Origin: an uncultured Prevotella sp.
GTDB taxonomy: Bacteria; Bacteroidota; Bacteroidia; Bacteroidales; Bacteroidaceae
Assembly (NCBI GenBank): GCA_900554835.1
Contig: USJD01000046.1
Location: 1-21,701 of the forward strand
Reading direction: 5' to 3'
Length of the DNA stretch: 21,701 nt
Translations under genes and position numbers: made by a program
Notes under the pieces: model-generated
Seen by the model: only the letters and a program-made list of their open reading frames with translations
What the model was told of the DNA's origin: nothing
Databases searched by the model: none
Part shown: piece by piece, positions 1-7,179 of the stretch
How the letters are laid out: every line of letters starts with the position of its first letter
How positions within the stretch are numbered: position 1 is the stretch's first letter

Positions 1-51
1 CTCGCCAGGCTCATAACCTGGAGGTCGCATGTTCGAGTCCTGCCGCCGCAA
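1..51 (+). tRNA. tRNA-Met (CAT), initiator type, 3' part only
   Basis: The window opens inside a tRNA, from the 3' side of the D arm onward. The anticodon loop CTCATAA lies at 10-16 (anticodon CAT at 12-14), flanked by the 5-bp stem CCAGG/CCTGG; the variable loop is AGGTC and the T loop TTCGAGT. The 3' acceptor strand ends CGCCGCA plus discriminator A at 51. An A at position 72 is the hallmark of bacterial initiator tRNA (unpaired 1-72), and the CTCG...AGGTC layout matches initiator tRNAs, so this is probably the formyl-Met initiator. CCA is not encoded (next bases are CT). Oddities: the T stem GCATG/CCTGC has a U-C mismatch at 52-62, and the third G-C pair expected at the top of the anticodon stem is A-U. 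The 5' half, needed to settle identity, is outside the window. Confidence 0.9.
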
Positions 52-58
52 CTAAATG

Positions 59-90
59 ATGGTAAGAAGTCTTCTTCTTACCATTTTTTT
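59..90 (+). terminator. Rho-independent terminator of the tRNA
   Basis: A perfect 11-bp stem, ATGGTAAGAAG at 59-69 and CTTCTTACCAT at 74-84, encloses a four-base loop and runs straight into seven T residues (84-90). It sits 8 bases after the tRNA end, so it should end the tRNA transcript and isolate it from tetR. Confidence 0.9.
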
Positions 91-160
91 GTTTTTGTCA
101 CTATTGTTTTTCTTCATTGCCTATTAATTTTACCCCTGTGCAAAGATTTAACACTTATTT

Positions 161-192
161 TTTGTATATGTCGAATAAAACTACTACTTTTG
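161..192 (+). promoter_or_regulatory. Bacteroidota-type promoter of the tetR gene, with overlapping inverted repeat
   Basis: TTTG at 161-164 (-33 element) and TACTTTTG at 185-192 (-7 element, consensus TAnnTTTG) are separated by 20 bp, an excellent fit to the Bacteroides sigma-ABfr promoter. Transcription would begin near 199, giving a leader of about 43 nt to the ATG at 243. The inverted repeat TTGCAC (190-195) / GTGCAA (210-215), 14-bp spacer, overlaps the -7 element and start site and could be the autoregulatory TetR operator. Confidence 0.75.
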
Positions 193-228
193 CACATTGA
201 TAAATTATTGTGCAACTAAAATCAATAT

Positions 229-234
229 GGAGGT
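229..234 (+). promoter_or_regulatory. Ribosome binding site GGAGGT deciding the tetR start
   Basis: GGAGGT lies 8 bases before the ATG at 243. Strong Shine-Dalgarno sequences are unusual in Bacteroidota. It supports ATG 243 over the upstream in-frame GTG at 210, which would lie only about 10 nt after the predicted transcription start. Confidence 0.6.
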
Positions 235-242
235 ATCTGATC

Positions 243-839
243 ATGTCAATATCCAAAACAAGACAGAAATTGGTAGATGTCGCTAGACAGCTTTTTGCCA
301 AGAATGGTATTGCTAATACTACCATGAATGATATTGCTGTGGCTTCTGGTAAAGGACGTCGCACTCTTTATACATATTTCAGTAGAAAGGAAGATGTGTA
401 TTATGCTGTGATAGAGTCTGAATTGGAGCGCCTTTCTGATAAATTGGATGAGGTTGCTACAAGTAAAATCCGACCACAGGATAAGATTATCGAGTTGATT
501 TATACGCATTTAAGTATGATTAAGGAAACTGTCGTGCGTAATGGAAACTTGAGAGCTGAATTCTTCCGTAATATATGGATGGTGGAAAAGGCAAGGAAAA
601 ACTTTGATGAAGATGAAATTGAACTTCTCAGACGAGTTTATGCCGAAGGTAAGGAAGAAGGAGAATTCGACATAGATAATGTTGATTTAGTGGCGGATAT
701 TACGCATTACTGTATCAAAGGATTGGAAGTTCCATTTATTTATGGCAGATTGGGACATGGATTGAATGTTGAGTCTAGTAGACCTTTGGTTGCCAAAGTT
801 GTATATGGTGCTTTAGGAAAATCCGGTCTGAAACTTTAA
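243..839 (+). CDS. TetR/AcrR-family transcriptional regulator
   Basis: A 198-aa protein of normal TetR length. The N-terminal three-helix DNA-binding domain covers about residues 5-52; the recognition region reads TTMNDIAVASGKGRRTLYTYF (26-46), with the F/Y-rich end of helix 3 and the following RKEDVYYAV typical of the family. The C-terminal ligand-binding part (about 55-198) has no recognisable specificity. ATG 243 is chosen over GTG 210 because of the GGAGGT before it and the promoter position. The next gene is fabG, 78 nt downstream on the same strand with no clear promoter between, so the regulator probably heads or controls a fatty-acid/envelope operon; TetR proteins next to fatty-acid genes often sense acyl-CoA or acyl-ACP, but the ligand here is unknown. 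An inverted repeat over its promoter suggests autorepression. Confidence 0.9.
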   Translation: MSISKTRQKLVDVARQLFAKNGIANTTMNDIAVASGKGRRTLYTYFSRKEDVYYAVIESELERLSDKLDEVATSKIRPQDKIIELIYTHLSMIKETVVRNGNLRAEFFRNIWMVEKARKNFDEDEIELLRRVYAEGKEEGEFDIDNVDLVADITHYCIKGLEVPFIYGRLGHGLNVESSRPLVAKVVYGALGKSGLKL

Positions 840-917
840 TTATTTCGAAAATCTTTTTATTATCTAATCTTATCTAAATAGATAAAGAAGTACTAATTCA
901 ATTAAAATATTTACAAA

Positions 918-1676
918 ATGGGATTATTAACAGGTAAGACAGCCCTTGTAACAGGTGCTGCACGCGGCATTGGTAAAGCTGTCGCTATGAAATTTGCTTC
1001 TGAGGGTGCTAATATCGCCTTTACAGATCTTGTACTCAATGACGAAATGGCAGCTGGTTTGGAGGCTACCCGTAAAGAAATTGAAGCTCTTGGAGTAACT
1101 TGCCGTGCTTATGCAGGTAATGCTGCTGATTTTGAGGAGACACAGAAGACTGTTAAGCAGATTCATGCAGACTTTGGTTCTATTGATGTCCTCGTAAATA
1201 ATGCAGGTATTACTAAGGATGGTTTGATGCTTCGTATGAGTGAGGCTCAGTGGGATGCAGTTTTGAATGTTAACTTGAAGTCTGCTTTCAATTTCATTCA
1301 TGCTTGTTCTCCTATTATGCTTCGTCAGCGTGGTGGTTCTATCATCAATATGGCTTCTGTTGTAGGTGTACATGGTAATGCTGGTCAGTGTAACTATGCT
1401 GCTTCTAAAGCTGGTATGATTGCGCTTGCTAAGTCTATTGCTCAGGAGTTGGGTCCTAAGGGCGTACGTGCTAATGCCGTTGCTCCTGGTTTCATTGAGA
1501 CTGCTATGACTGCACAGTTGCCAGAGGATATCCGTAAGGATTGGATGAACAAGATTCCTTTGCGTCGCGGTGGTCAGACTGAGGATATCGCTAACGTTTG
1601 CCTTTTCCTCGCTTCTGATATGTCTAGCTACGTAAGTGGTCAGGTTATCCAGATCGATGGTGGTATGAATATGTAA
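918..1676 (+). CDS. fabG: 3-oxoacyl-[acyl-carrier-protein] reductase
   Basis: A 252-aa classical short-chain dehydrogenase, the usual FabG length. It reduces 3-oxoacyl-ACP to 3-hydroxyacyl-ACP with NADPH in the fatty-acid elongation cycle in the cytoplasm. The cofactor motif TGAARGIG is at residues 12-19, NNAG at 94-97, and the catalytic tetrad N119, S147, Y160 (in YAASK) and K164 is complete; the C-terminal GQVIQIDGGMNM is characteristic of FabG. Other SDR reductases share these motifs, but length and C-terminus favour FabG. It lies between tetR and a pseudouridine synthase (22 nt downstream). Codons are strongly biased to GCT, GGT and CGT compared with tamB, suggesting high expression. Confidence 0.92.
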   Translation: MGLLTGKTALVTGAARGIGKAVAMKFASEGANIAFTDLVLNDEMAAGLEATRKEIEALGVTCRAYAGNAADFEETQKTVKQIHADFGSIDVLVNNAGITKDGLMLRMSEAQWDAVLNVNLKSAFNFIHACSPIMLRQRGGSIINMASVVGVHGNAGQCNYAASKAGMIALAKSIAQELGPKGVRANAVAPGFIETAMTAQLPEDIRKDWMNKIPLRRGGQTEDIANVCLFLASDMSSYVSGQVIQIDGGMNM

Positions 1677-1698
1677 TCTATCCTTTATTTAAAAAATA

Positions 1699-2370
1699 AT
1701 GCAGGTAGTTTACGAAGACAACCATATTATAATAGTCTCCAAGAGAAGTGGTGAAATCGTTCAAGGTGATAAAACCGGTGATGAGCCTCTCTCGGAGACT
1801 GTGAAAAAATATATTAAGGACAAGTACCACAAACCAGGAAATGTTTTCCTGGGTGTGGTACATCGCCTTGATCGCCCAGTTGCTGGGCTTGTAGTTTTTG
1901 CCAAAACGTCTAAAGCTCTTTCGCGTTTGAACAATATGTTCCGTGATGGAGATGTGCATAAGACTTATTGGGCAATAACAAAGAATACGCCTAAGGAGCC
2001 AGAGGCGACTTTGACTCATTGGATAGTGAGAAATGAAAAGCAGAATAAAAGTTATGCTTATGATCATGAGGTGAAAAATTCCAAGAAAGCAATTCTAAAA
2101 TACAAAGTAATTGGTCGTACAGACAATTATACATTACTGGAAGTGAACCTTATGACCGGCCGTCATCATCAGATAAGATGTCAACTTGCTAAAATGGGAT
2201 GTCCTATCAAGGGAGATTTGAAATATGGTTCCCCGCGTAGCAATCCTGATGGAAGTATTTGTCTTTTATCTCATCATGTTGAATTCCTACATCCTGTTTC
2301 TAAGGAGTTGATATCAATTGAAGCTCCGTTGCCGGATGATAATCTATGGCGAGCGATAGCACCAATTTAG
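1699..2370 (+). CDS. RluA-family RNA pseudouridine synthase, no S4 domain
   Basis: A 223-aa protein consisting of only the catalytic domain. It should convert uridine to pseudouridine in rRNA or tRNA. Motif II is HRLDRPVAG at residues 55-63 with the catalytic Asp58; the later GRHHQIRCQL and the loop KGDLKYG are standard in the RluA/RluC/RluD group. RluC and RluD carry an N-terminal S4 domain of roughly 80 residues; here the protein starts directly at VVYEDNHIIIVSK, so it is a minimal RluA-like form and its RNA target cannot be told from sequence. It starts 22 nt after fabG and ends 25 nt before tamB, so it is probably in the same transcript. Confidence 0.9.
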   Translation: MQVVYEDNHIIIVSKRSGEIVQGDKTGDEPLSETVKKYIKDKYHKPGNVFLGVVHRLDRPVAGLVVFAKTSKALSRLNNMFRDGDVHKTYWAITKNTPKEPEATLTHWIVRNEKQNKSYAYDHEVKNSKKAILKYKVIGRTDNYTLLEVNLMTGRHHQIRCQLAKMGCPIKGDLKYGSPRSNPDGSICLLSHHVEFLHPVSKELISIEAPLPDDNLWRAIAPI

Positions 2371-2395
2371 AAGTGTCTTTGTCATCTAAACCTTT

Positions 2396-5300
2396 ATGCC
2401 TATGAAGAAGTATATCAAATGGAGTGTTTTCATTCTCTTTTCTCCAATACTCCTCATCATGATACTTGCTGTTATGCTTTATTTGCCACCCGTTCAGAAT
2501 TGGGCAGTAAGGCATGTGGCAGCGTATGCTTCTGAATCTACGGGCATGGATGTTACTGTGGATCACGTAAAGCTGGTATTTCCTTTACGGCTTGGCGTGG
2601 AAGGTGTGCAGGTTCTGCAACCTATAGACTCTCTTAAAAATAGTACTAATCTTTCATTGCGTGGAAAAAAAGATACTATTGCTGACATTAGAAAAATGAT
2701 AGTTGATGTTCAACTGATGCCTATTTTCCATAGTCAAGTGATGGTTGACCAGTTGGATTTCGATGGAATGAAAGTGAATACAGCCAATTTTATTCATGAG
2801 GCGCGTATCAGAGGTAATGTCGGAAAACTCAGTGTTCAGGCACATGGTATTGATTTAGCCAATGAGCATGTTTTAGTAGAGAATGCATTGCTCTCTGATG
2901 CTAAATTGGCTGTTGAACTAAGCGATACTGTACCTGCAGATACAGCCCCAAGTGAAAATTTTTGGAAAATCAATGTACAAAAACTGAAATTAAATAACAC
3001 TAATCTTACGTTGCATATGCCTGGGGATACTCTTCAGGTAAGTGCTTATTTTGGAAAAGCGTTGGCTCAAGAAACGTATCTTGACCTTTTCAAAGGATTA
3101 TATCAGGTTAAGAAGTTGGATTGGGAAAACGGATGGGTCTCTTATGACAATAATTTCGAAAAGCCCGTTTCTGGGATAGACTTCAATCATCTGGCTTTAT
3201 CTGGGATGAATTTGAAGGCGGATTCGTTCTATTATTGTGATTCCAAAATAGATGTCAAAATTCGTGAGGCGCAATTTAAGGAAAAGAGCGGCTTAACTAT
3301 ATCGCAAATGAATGGTAGATTCGTGATGGATTCTACCAAATTAGCATTGCCGGATTTTTATCTGAAGACTCCTGTGTCACAGTTGAAGGCTACTGTGGAT
3401 ATGGATATGGATGCTTTTGCAGAGAGTAATCCAGGACATCTCACAGCATTGATTGATGGAAGTCTGGGTAAATCTGATTTGATGCTTTTTGCAGGCGATG
3501 CAATGCCTGAAAAGATGAAAAAGCTGTGGCCTTATTACCCTCTTAAGTTGAAAGGATCGGTAAAAGGAAACTTGCAGCAATTGGCTTTTGATGGGTTGAA
3601 GGCAGTCTTGCCTTCTGCCTTTGAAATCTCCTCCCATGGAACATTGGGCAGTTTGATGGATATGAATAAGTTGAAGGCTAATGTCAACTTAAATGCTCAT
3701 ACCTACAACTTAGGTTTCATTACAGCCATGTTGGAGCCTTCATTGATGAAAGAAATACGTGTTCCTAATGGCATTGGAATTAAGGGTAATATAAATGTTG
3801 ATGGTCAACGGTATGCTACAAAGTTGGCTTTAACTGAAGGCAGAGGTAGTTTGAATGTAGATGCTTCTGTTATCGCAAAAACTAACTCTACTGGTGGAAT
3901 AGATTTGGGACGTCTGTCTTACGATGCCAAAATTCAGGCCAAGAATGTTCTGGCGAAGCATTTCCTTCCCAAACAGGATTTGTATTCTTTTAGTGGTAAT
4001 ATAAAAGCCAAGGGAGTGGGTACTGATTTCTTGTTGCCTTCCACCTGTTTGGCTGCTAAGGCTCAAGTATCTTCTGTTCATTATGGGAAATATAAGATAA
4101 ATAATGTACTGGCGATTGCTCATGTTGCACACGGAAAGGTGCATGCTGATGTGGATAGTAAAAATCAATTTCTTACTGGGTTGGTAAGCTTGGATGCACT
4201 GACTAATACGAAAAAGGTGCAGGCTACAATAAAAGCTGATGTACGACAGGCTGACCTTTATCTGTTGCAATTAGTAGAAAAACCGATGAAGGCAGCTTTG
4301 TGTGGCTACATGGATGTCAATACTGATTTGAAAGATTTTTATAATCTTCAAGCTTCTGTGGGTGATATTACTTTGCGTACAGCAGAAAAAGTGTATCGAC
4401 CAGTGGATGTTCTGTTGGATGTGTTCACTCGTAAGGATACAACTCATGCCATTGTGGATTGTGGTGATTTTCATCTTAATATGGATGCTCATGGAGGGTA
4501 CAAAAAACTGCTTGGACATATTGATGGATTGCAGCGAGAAATCTTTGATCAGATGAAGAATCGCAGGATAGACCAGATTCGTCTTCGCCAGAATTTTCCT
4601 TTGGGGCATATTTATCTTTCTTCAGGAAAAAATAATTTTATTTCCCGTTTCATCGAATATTGTGGATATCAGTTTAAAACTATAGAGATGGATCTGAATG
4701 CCTCTCCTGTTATGGGATTGAATGGATTTTTTCATGTTGATTCTATGGTGGTCCAAGGTGTTCAGTTGGATACGATACGTGCCCTTGTGCATACTGAGGG
4801 TGACACTATCCGCTATTCTGCAAGAATAGAAAATAATAAGAAAAATCCACAATATGTTTTCCGTGCATTGGTGGATGGTGAATTGCAGGAAAAAGGTTCG
4901 AATATTAAGGCAAAACTCTATGATGCCAATAATAAATTAGGTCTTGATGTAGGATTAGCGGCTTTGATGCAGGATAATGGAATCAAAGTCTCACTTACGG
5001 ATACGCATCCGATTCTTGGCTATAAGAAGTTTAAGGCTAATGCAGATAACTATTTGATGCTCTCTGATGACCAGAGAGTATCGGCTAATCTGTTGTTGAC
5101 AGCTTCTGGTGGTATGGGCGTGCGAGTCTATTCTAATGATGAAAATGAGGCAGCATTGCAGGATATTACAGTCAGTTTGAGTAAGTTCAATCTGGATAAG
5201 GTTCTGAGCGTCATTCCTTATATGCCTGATATTTCCGGTATCATGGATGGCGACTTCCACGTTATTCAGACAAAGGAAGAACTTTCTGTTTCTTCTAATC

Positions 5301-7147
5301 TGAAGATTGATGACCTTGTCTATGAGAAATGTCCGATGGGCGACGTAGGTTCTGAATTTGTCTATATGCCTAAGAGCGATGGTTCTCATTATGTAGATGG
5401 CATTCTGACTTATGAGGGTGAGGATGTTGCAACGGTTAAGGGTACCTATCAGTCTGAAGGAGCCGGATATCTTGATGCTACTGTAGGGCTTGATAAGATT
5501 CCGCTTCACTTTATCAATGGATTTGTTCCAGACCAGTTGTTAGGTTTGAAAGGATATGGGGAAGGTGAACTTGCTGTAAAGGGTGCTCTGAATAAACCGC
5601 ATGTAGAAGGCGAGGTTTATCTGGATTCTGCATATCTGGTAAGCGAACCATATGGAATATCTATGCGTTTTGATGATGATCCTGTGCGTATTGTAGATAG
5701 CAAGTTACTCTTCGAAAACTTCATGATGTATGCAAACAATGAGAGTCCGCTAAATCTGCAAGGAAATTTGGATTTCTCTAATGTGGACAGAATGATGCTC
5801 GACTTACGTATGAGAGCTCAGAACTTCCTTTTGATAGATGCTAAGGAGAACCTACGCTCAGAAGCATTTGGTAAGGCTTATGTCAATTTCTTTGCAATGA
5901 TGAAAGGTCCTTTGAGCAGCCTTCAGATGCGTGGAAAATTGGATGTGTTGGGAAATACAGATATGACTTATGTCTTACGTGAATCAGAACTGTCAACCGA
6001 TTCTCAGTTGGATGAGTTGGTGAAGTTCACTGATTTTAAGAGTGGTAAGGAAGAGACTATTGTGCGTCCAGCCATTGAAGGATTTGATATGATGCTCAGT
6101 ATGTCTATTGATGAATCTGCTCATATTCTGTGTGCTCTGAATGAAGAAAAGACGAACTATATAGATTTGATGGGTGGCGGTGACTTGCAAATGAAATATA
6201 ACCCTGTCGATAATATTCAGTTGACTGGTAAATATACATTAAATAATGGAGCGATGAAGTACTCATTGCCAATTATTCCATTGAAAACCTTTACCATACA
6301 AGATGGCAGTTACCTTGAGTTTACGGGTGATCCTTTCAATCCGATTCTTAATATTACTGCGACAGAAAATATGAAATCTACTGTTAATGAGGGACAGGGA
6401 ACAGGTCGCTCTGTGGATTTTGTGTGTGGTGTGAAGTTGACCCAGACATTGAGTAAGCCAGGTATTCAGTTTATCATTTCAGCTCCTAATGATATGACTA
6501 TGCAGGATGAATTGAATACAATGAGTATTGAGGAACGAGGTAAGATTGCTGTTACGATGCTTGCATCTGGTATGTATCTTTCTGGTGGAAATACCAGTGA
6601 TTTCTCTATGAACAGTGCCTTGAGCAGTTTCTTGAACTCGGAAATCAACAATATTGCAGGTTCTGCCATGCGATCATTGGGACTGGATCTTGGTATGAGC
6701 GTGGATAATTCTACAAATGCTTCCGGTGCTTTGCATACAGACTACAATTTCAAGTTTGCCAAACGTTTCTTCAATAATCGTTTGAGTTTCACCATAGGTG
6801 GAAAAGTTTCTTCTGGAGCAGAAATGGAGAATGCCGGAAATAACGATTCGTTCTTCAATAATGTAGAGCTGCAATATAGACTTAATGAAGGTGCTTCGCA
6901 GTATATCCGTGCTTTTTATAACAACAATACATATGATTGGTTGGAAGGCCTGATTGGCGAATATGGCGTTGGTTTTATGTGGCGCAGAAAGTTACAACAC
7001 TTTAAGGATATATTCCGTTTCAAAACAGAGAAACAAGAGGAACTGGTTGAAAAAAATGCCAGACAAGATACGATTGTGAGAAAAAAGATGGAGGATAGTA
7101 TTTCTGTAAAGCCTCGGTTCTTTGATCCGTTAGGAGAGAAGCAGTAA
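2396..7147 (+). CDS. tamB: TamB-like translocation and assembly module protein (DUF490/AsmA-like)
   Basis: A 1583-aa protein. One N-terminal membrane anchor (about residues 9-31) is followed by a very long beta-rich region made of AsmA/TamB-like repeating strands, and the C-terminal third (roughly 1120-1500) reads like the TamB/DUF490 domain, e.g. the segment TMLASGMYLSGG near residue 1388. TamB-type proteins span the periplasm from the inner membrane as a hydrophobic groove and are thought to help outer-membrane protein insertion and phospholipid transport to the outer membrane. The partner TamA/BamA-like barrel follows 32 nt downstream, the classical pairing. The start could be ATG 2396 or ATG 2402 (two codons later); the data do not decide. 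A basic, charged tail follows the DUF490 part. The symbol is by family and context; sequence identity to proteobacterial TamB will be low. Confidence 0.9.
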   Translation: MPMKKYIKWSVFILFSPILLIMILAVMLYLPPVQNWAVRHVAAYASESTGMDVTVDHVKLVFPLRLGVEGVQVLQPIDSLKNSTNLSLRGKKDTIADIRKMIVDVQLMPIFHSQVMVDQLDFDGMKVNTANFIHEARIRGNVGKLSVQAHGIDLANEHVLVENALLSDAKLAVELSDTVPADTAPSENFWKINVQKLKLNNTNLTLHMPGDTLQVSAYFGKALAQETYLDLFKGLYQVKKLDWENGWVSYDNNFEKPVSGIDFNHLALSGMNLKADSFYYCDSKIDVKIREAQFKEKSGLTISQMNGRFVMDSTKLALPDFYLKTPVSQLKATVDMDMDAFAESNPGHLTALIDGSLGKSDLMLFAGDAMPEKMKKLWPYYPLKLKGSVKGNLQQLAFDGLKAVLPSAFEISSHGTLGSLMDMNKLKANVNLNAHTYNLGFITAMLEPSLMKEIRVPNGIGIKGNINVDGQRYATKLALTEGRGSLNVDASVIAKTNSTGGIDLGRLSYDAKIQAKNVLAKHFLPKQDLYSFSGNIKAKGVGTDFLLPSTCLAAKAQVSSVHYGKYKINNVLAIAHVAHGKVHADVDSKNQFLTGLVSLDALTNTKKVQATIKADVRQADLYLLQLVEKPMKAALCGYMDVNTDLKDFYNLQASVGDITLRTAEKVYRPVDVLLDVFTRKDTTHAIVDCGDFHLNMDAHGGYKKLLGHIDGLQREIFDQMKNRRIDQIRLRQNFPLGHIYLSSGKNNFISRFIEYCGYQFKTIEMDLNASPVMGLNGFFHVDSMVVQGVQLDTIRALVHTEGDTIRYSARIENNKKNPQYVFRALVDGELQEKGSNIKAKLYDANNKLGLDVGLAALMQDNGIKVSLTDTHPILGYKKFKANADNYLMLSDDQRVSANLLLTASGGMGVRVYSNDENEAALQDITVSLSKFNLDKVLSVIPYMPDISGIMDGDFHVIQTKEELSVSSNLKIDDLVYEKCPMGDVGSEFVYMPKSDGSHYVDGILTYEGEDVATVKGTYQSEGAGYLDATVGLDKIPLHFINGFVPDQLLGLKGYGEGELAVKGALNKPHVEGEVYLDSAYLVSEPYGISMRFDDDPVRIVDSKLLFENFMMYANNESPLNLQGNLDFSNVDRMMLDLRMRAQNFLLIDAKENLRSEAFGKAYVNFFAMMKGPLSSLQMRGKLDVLGNTDMTYVLRESELSTDSQLDELVKFTDFKSGKEETIVRPAIEGFDMMLSMSIDESAHILCALNEEKTNYIDLMGGGDLQMKYNPVDNIQLTGKYTLNNGAMKYSLPIIPLKTFTIQDGSYLEFTGDPFNPILNITATENMKSTVNEGQGTGRSVDFVCGVKLTQTLSKPGIQFIISAPNDMTMQDELNTMSIEERGKIAVTMLASGMYLSGGNTSDFSMNSALSSFLNSEINNIAGSAMRSLGLDLGMSVDNSTNASGALHTDYNFKFAKRFFNNRLSFTIGGKVSSGAEMENAGNNDSFFNNVELQYRLNEGASQYIRAFYNNNTYDWLEGLIGEYGVGFMWRRKLQHFKDIFRFKTEKQEELVEKNARQDTIVRKKMEDSISVKPRFFDPLGEKQ

Positions 7148-7179
7148 TAAAATACCTCTTGGTTTTCTTTGATTAATGA

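Noticed and set aside
210..242. Upstream GTG start for the tetR gene
   Set aside because: It lies about 10 nt after the predicted transcription start and inside the inverted repeat; ATG 243 has GGAGGT at ideal distance.
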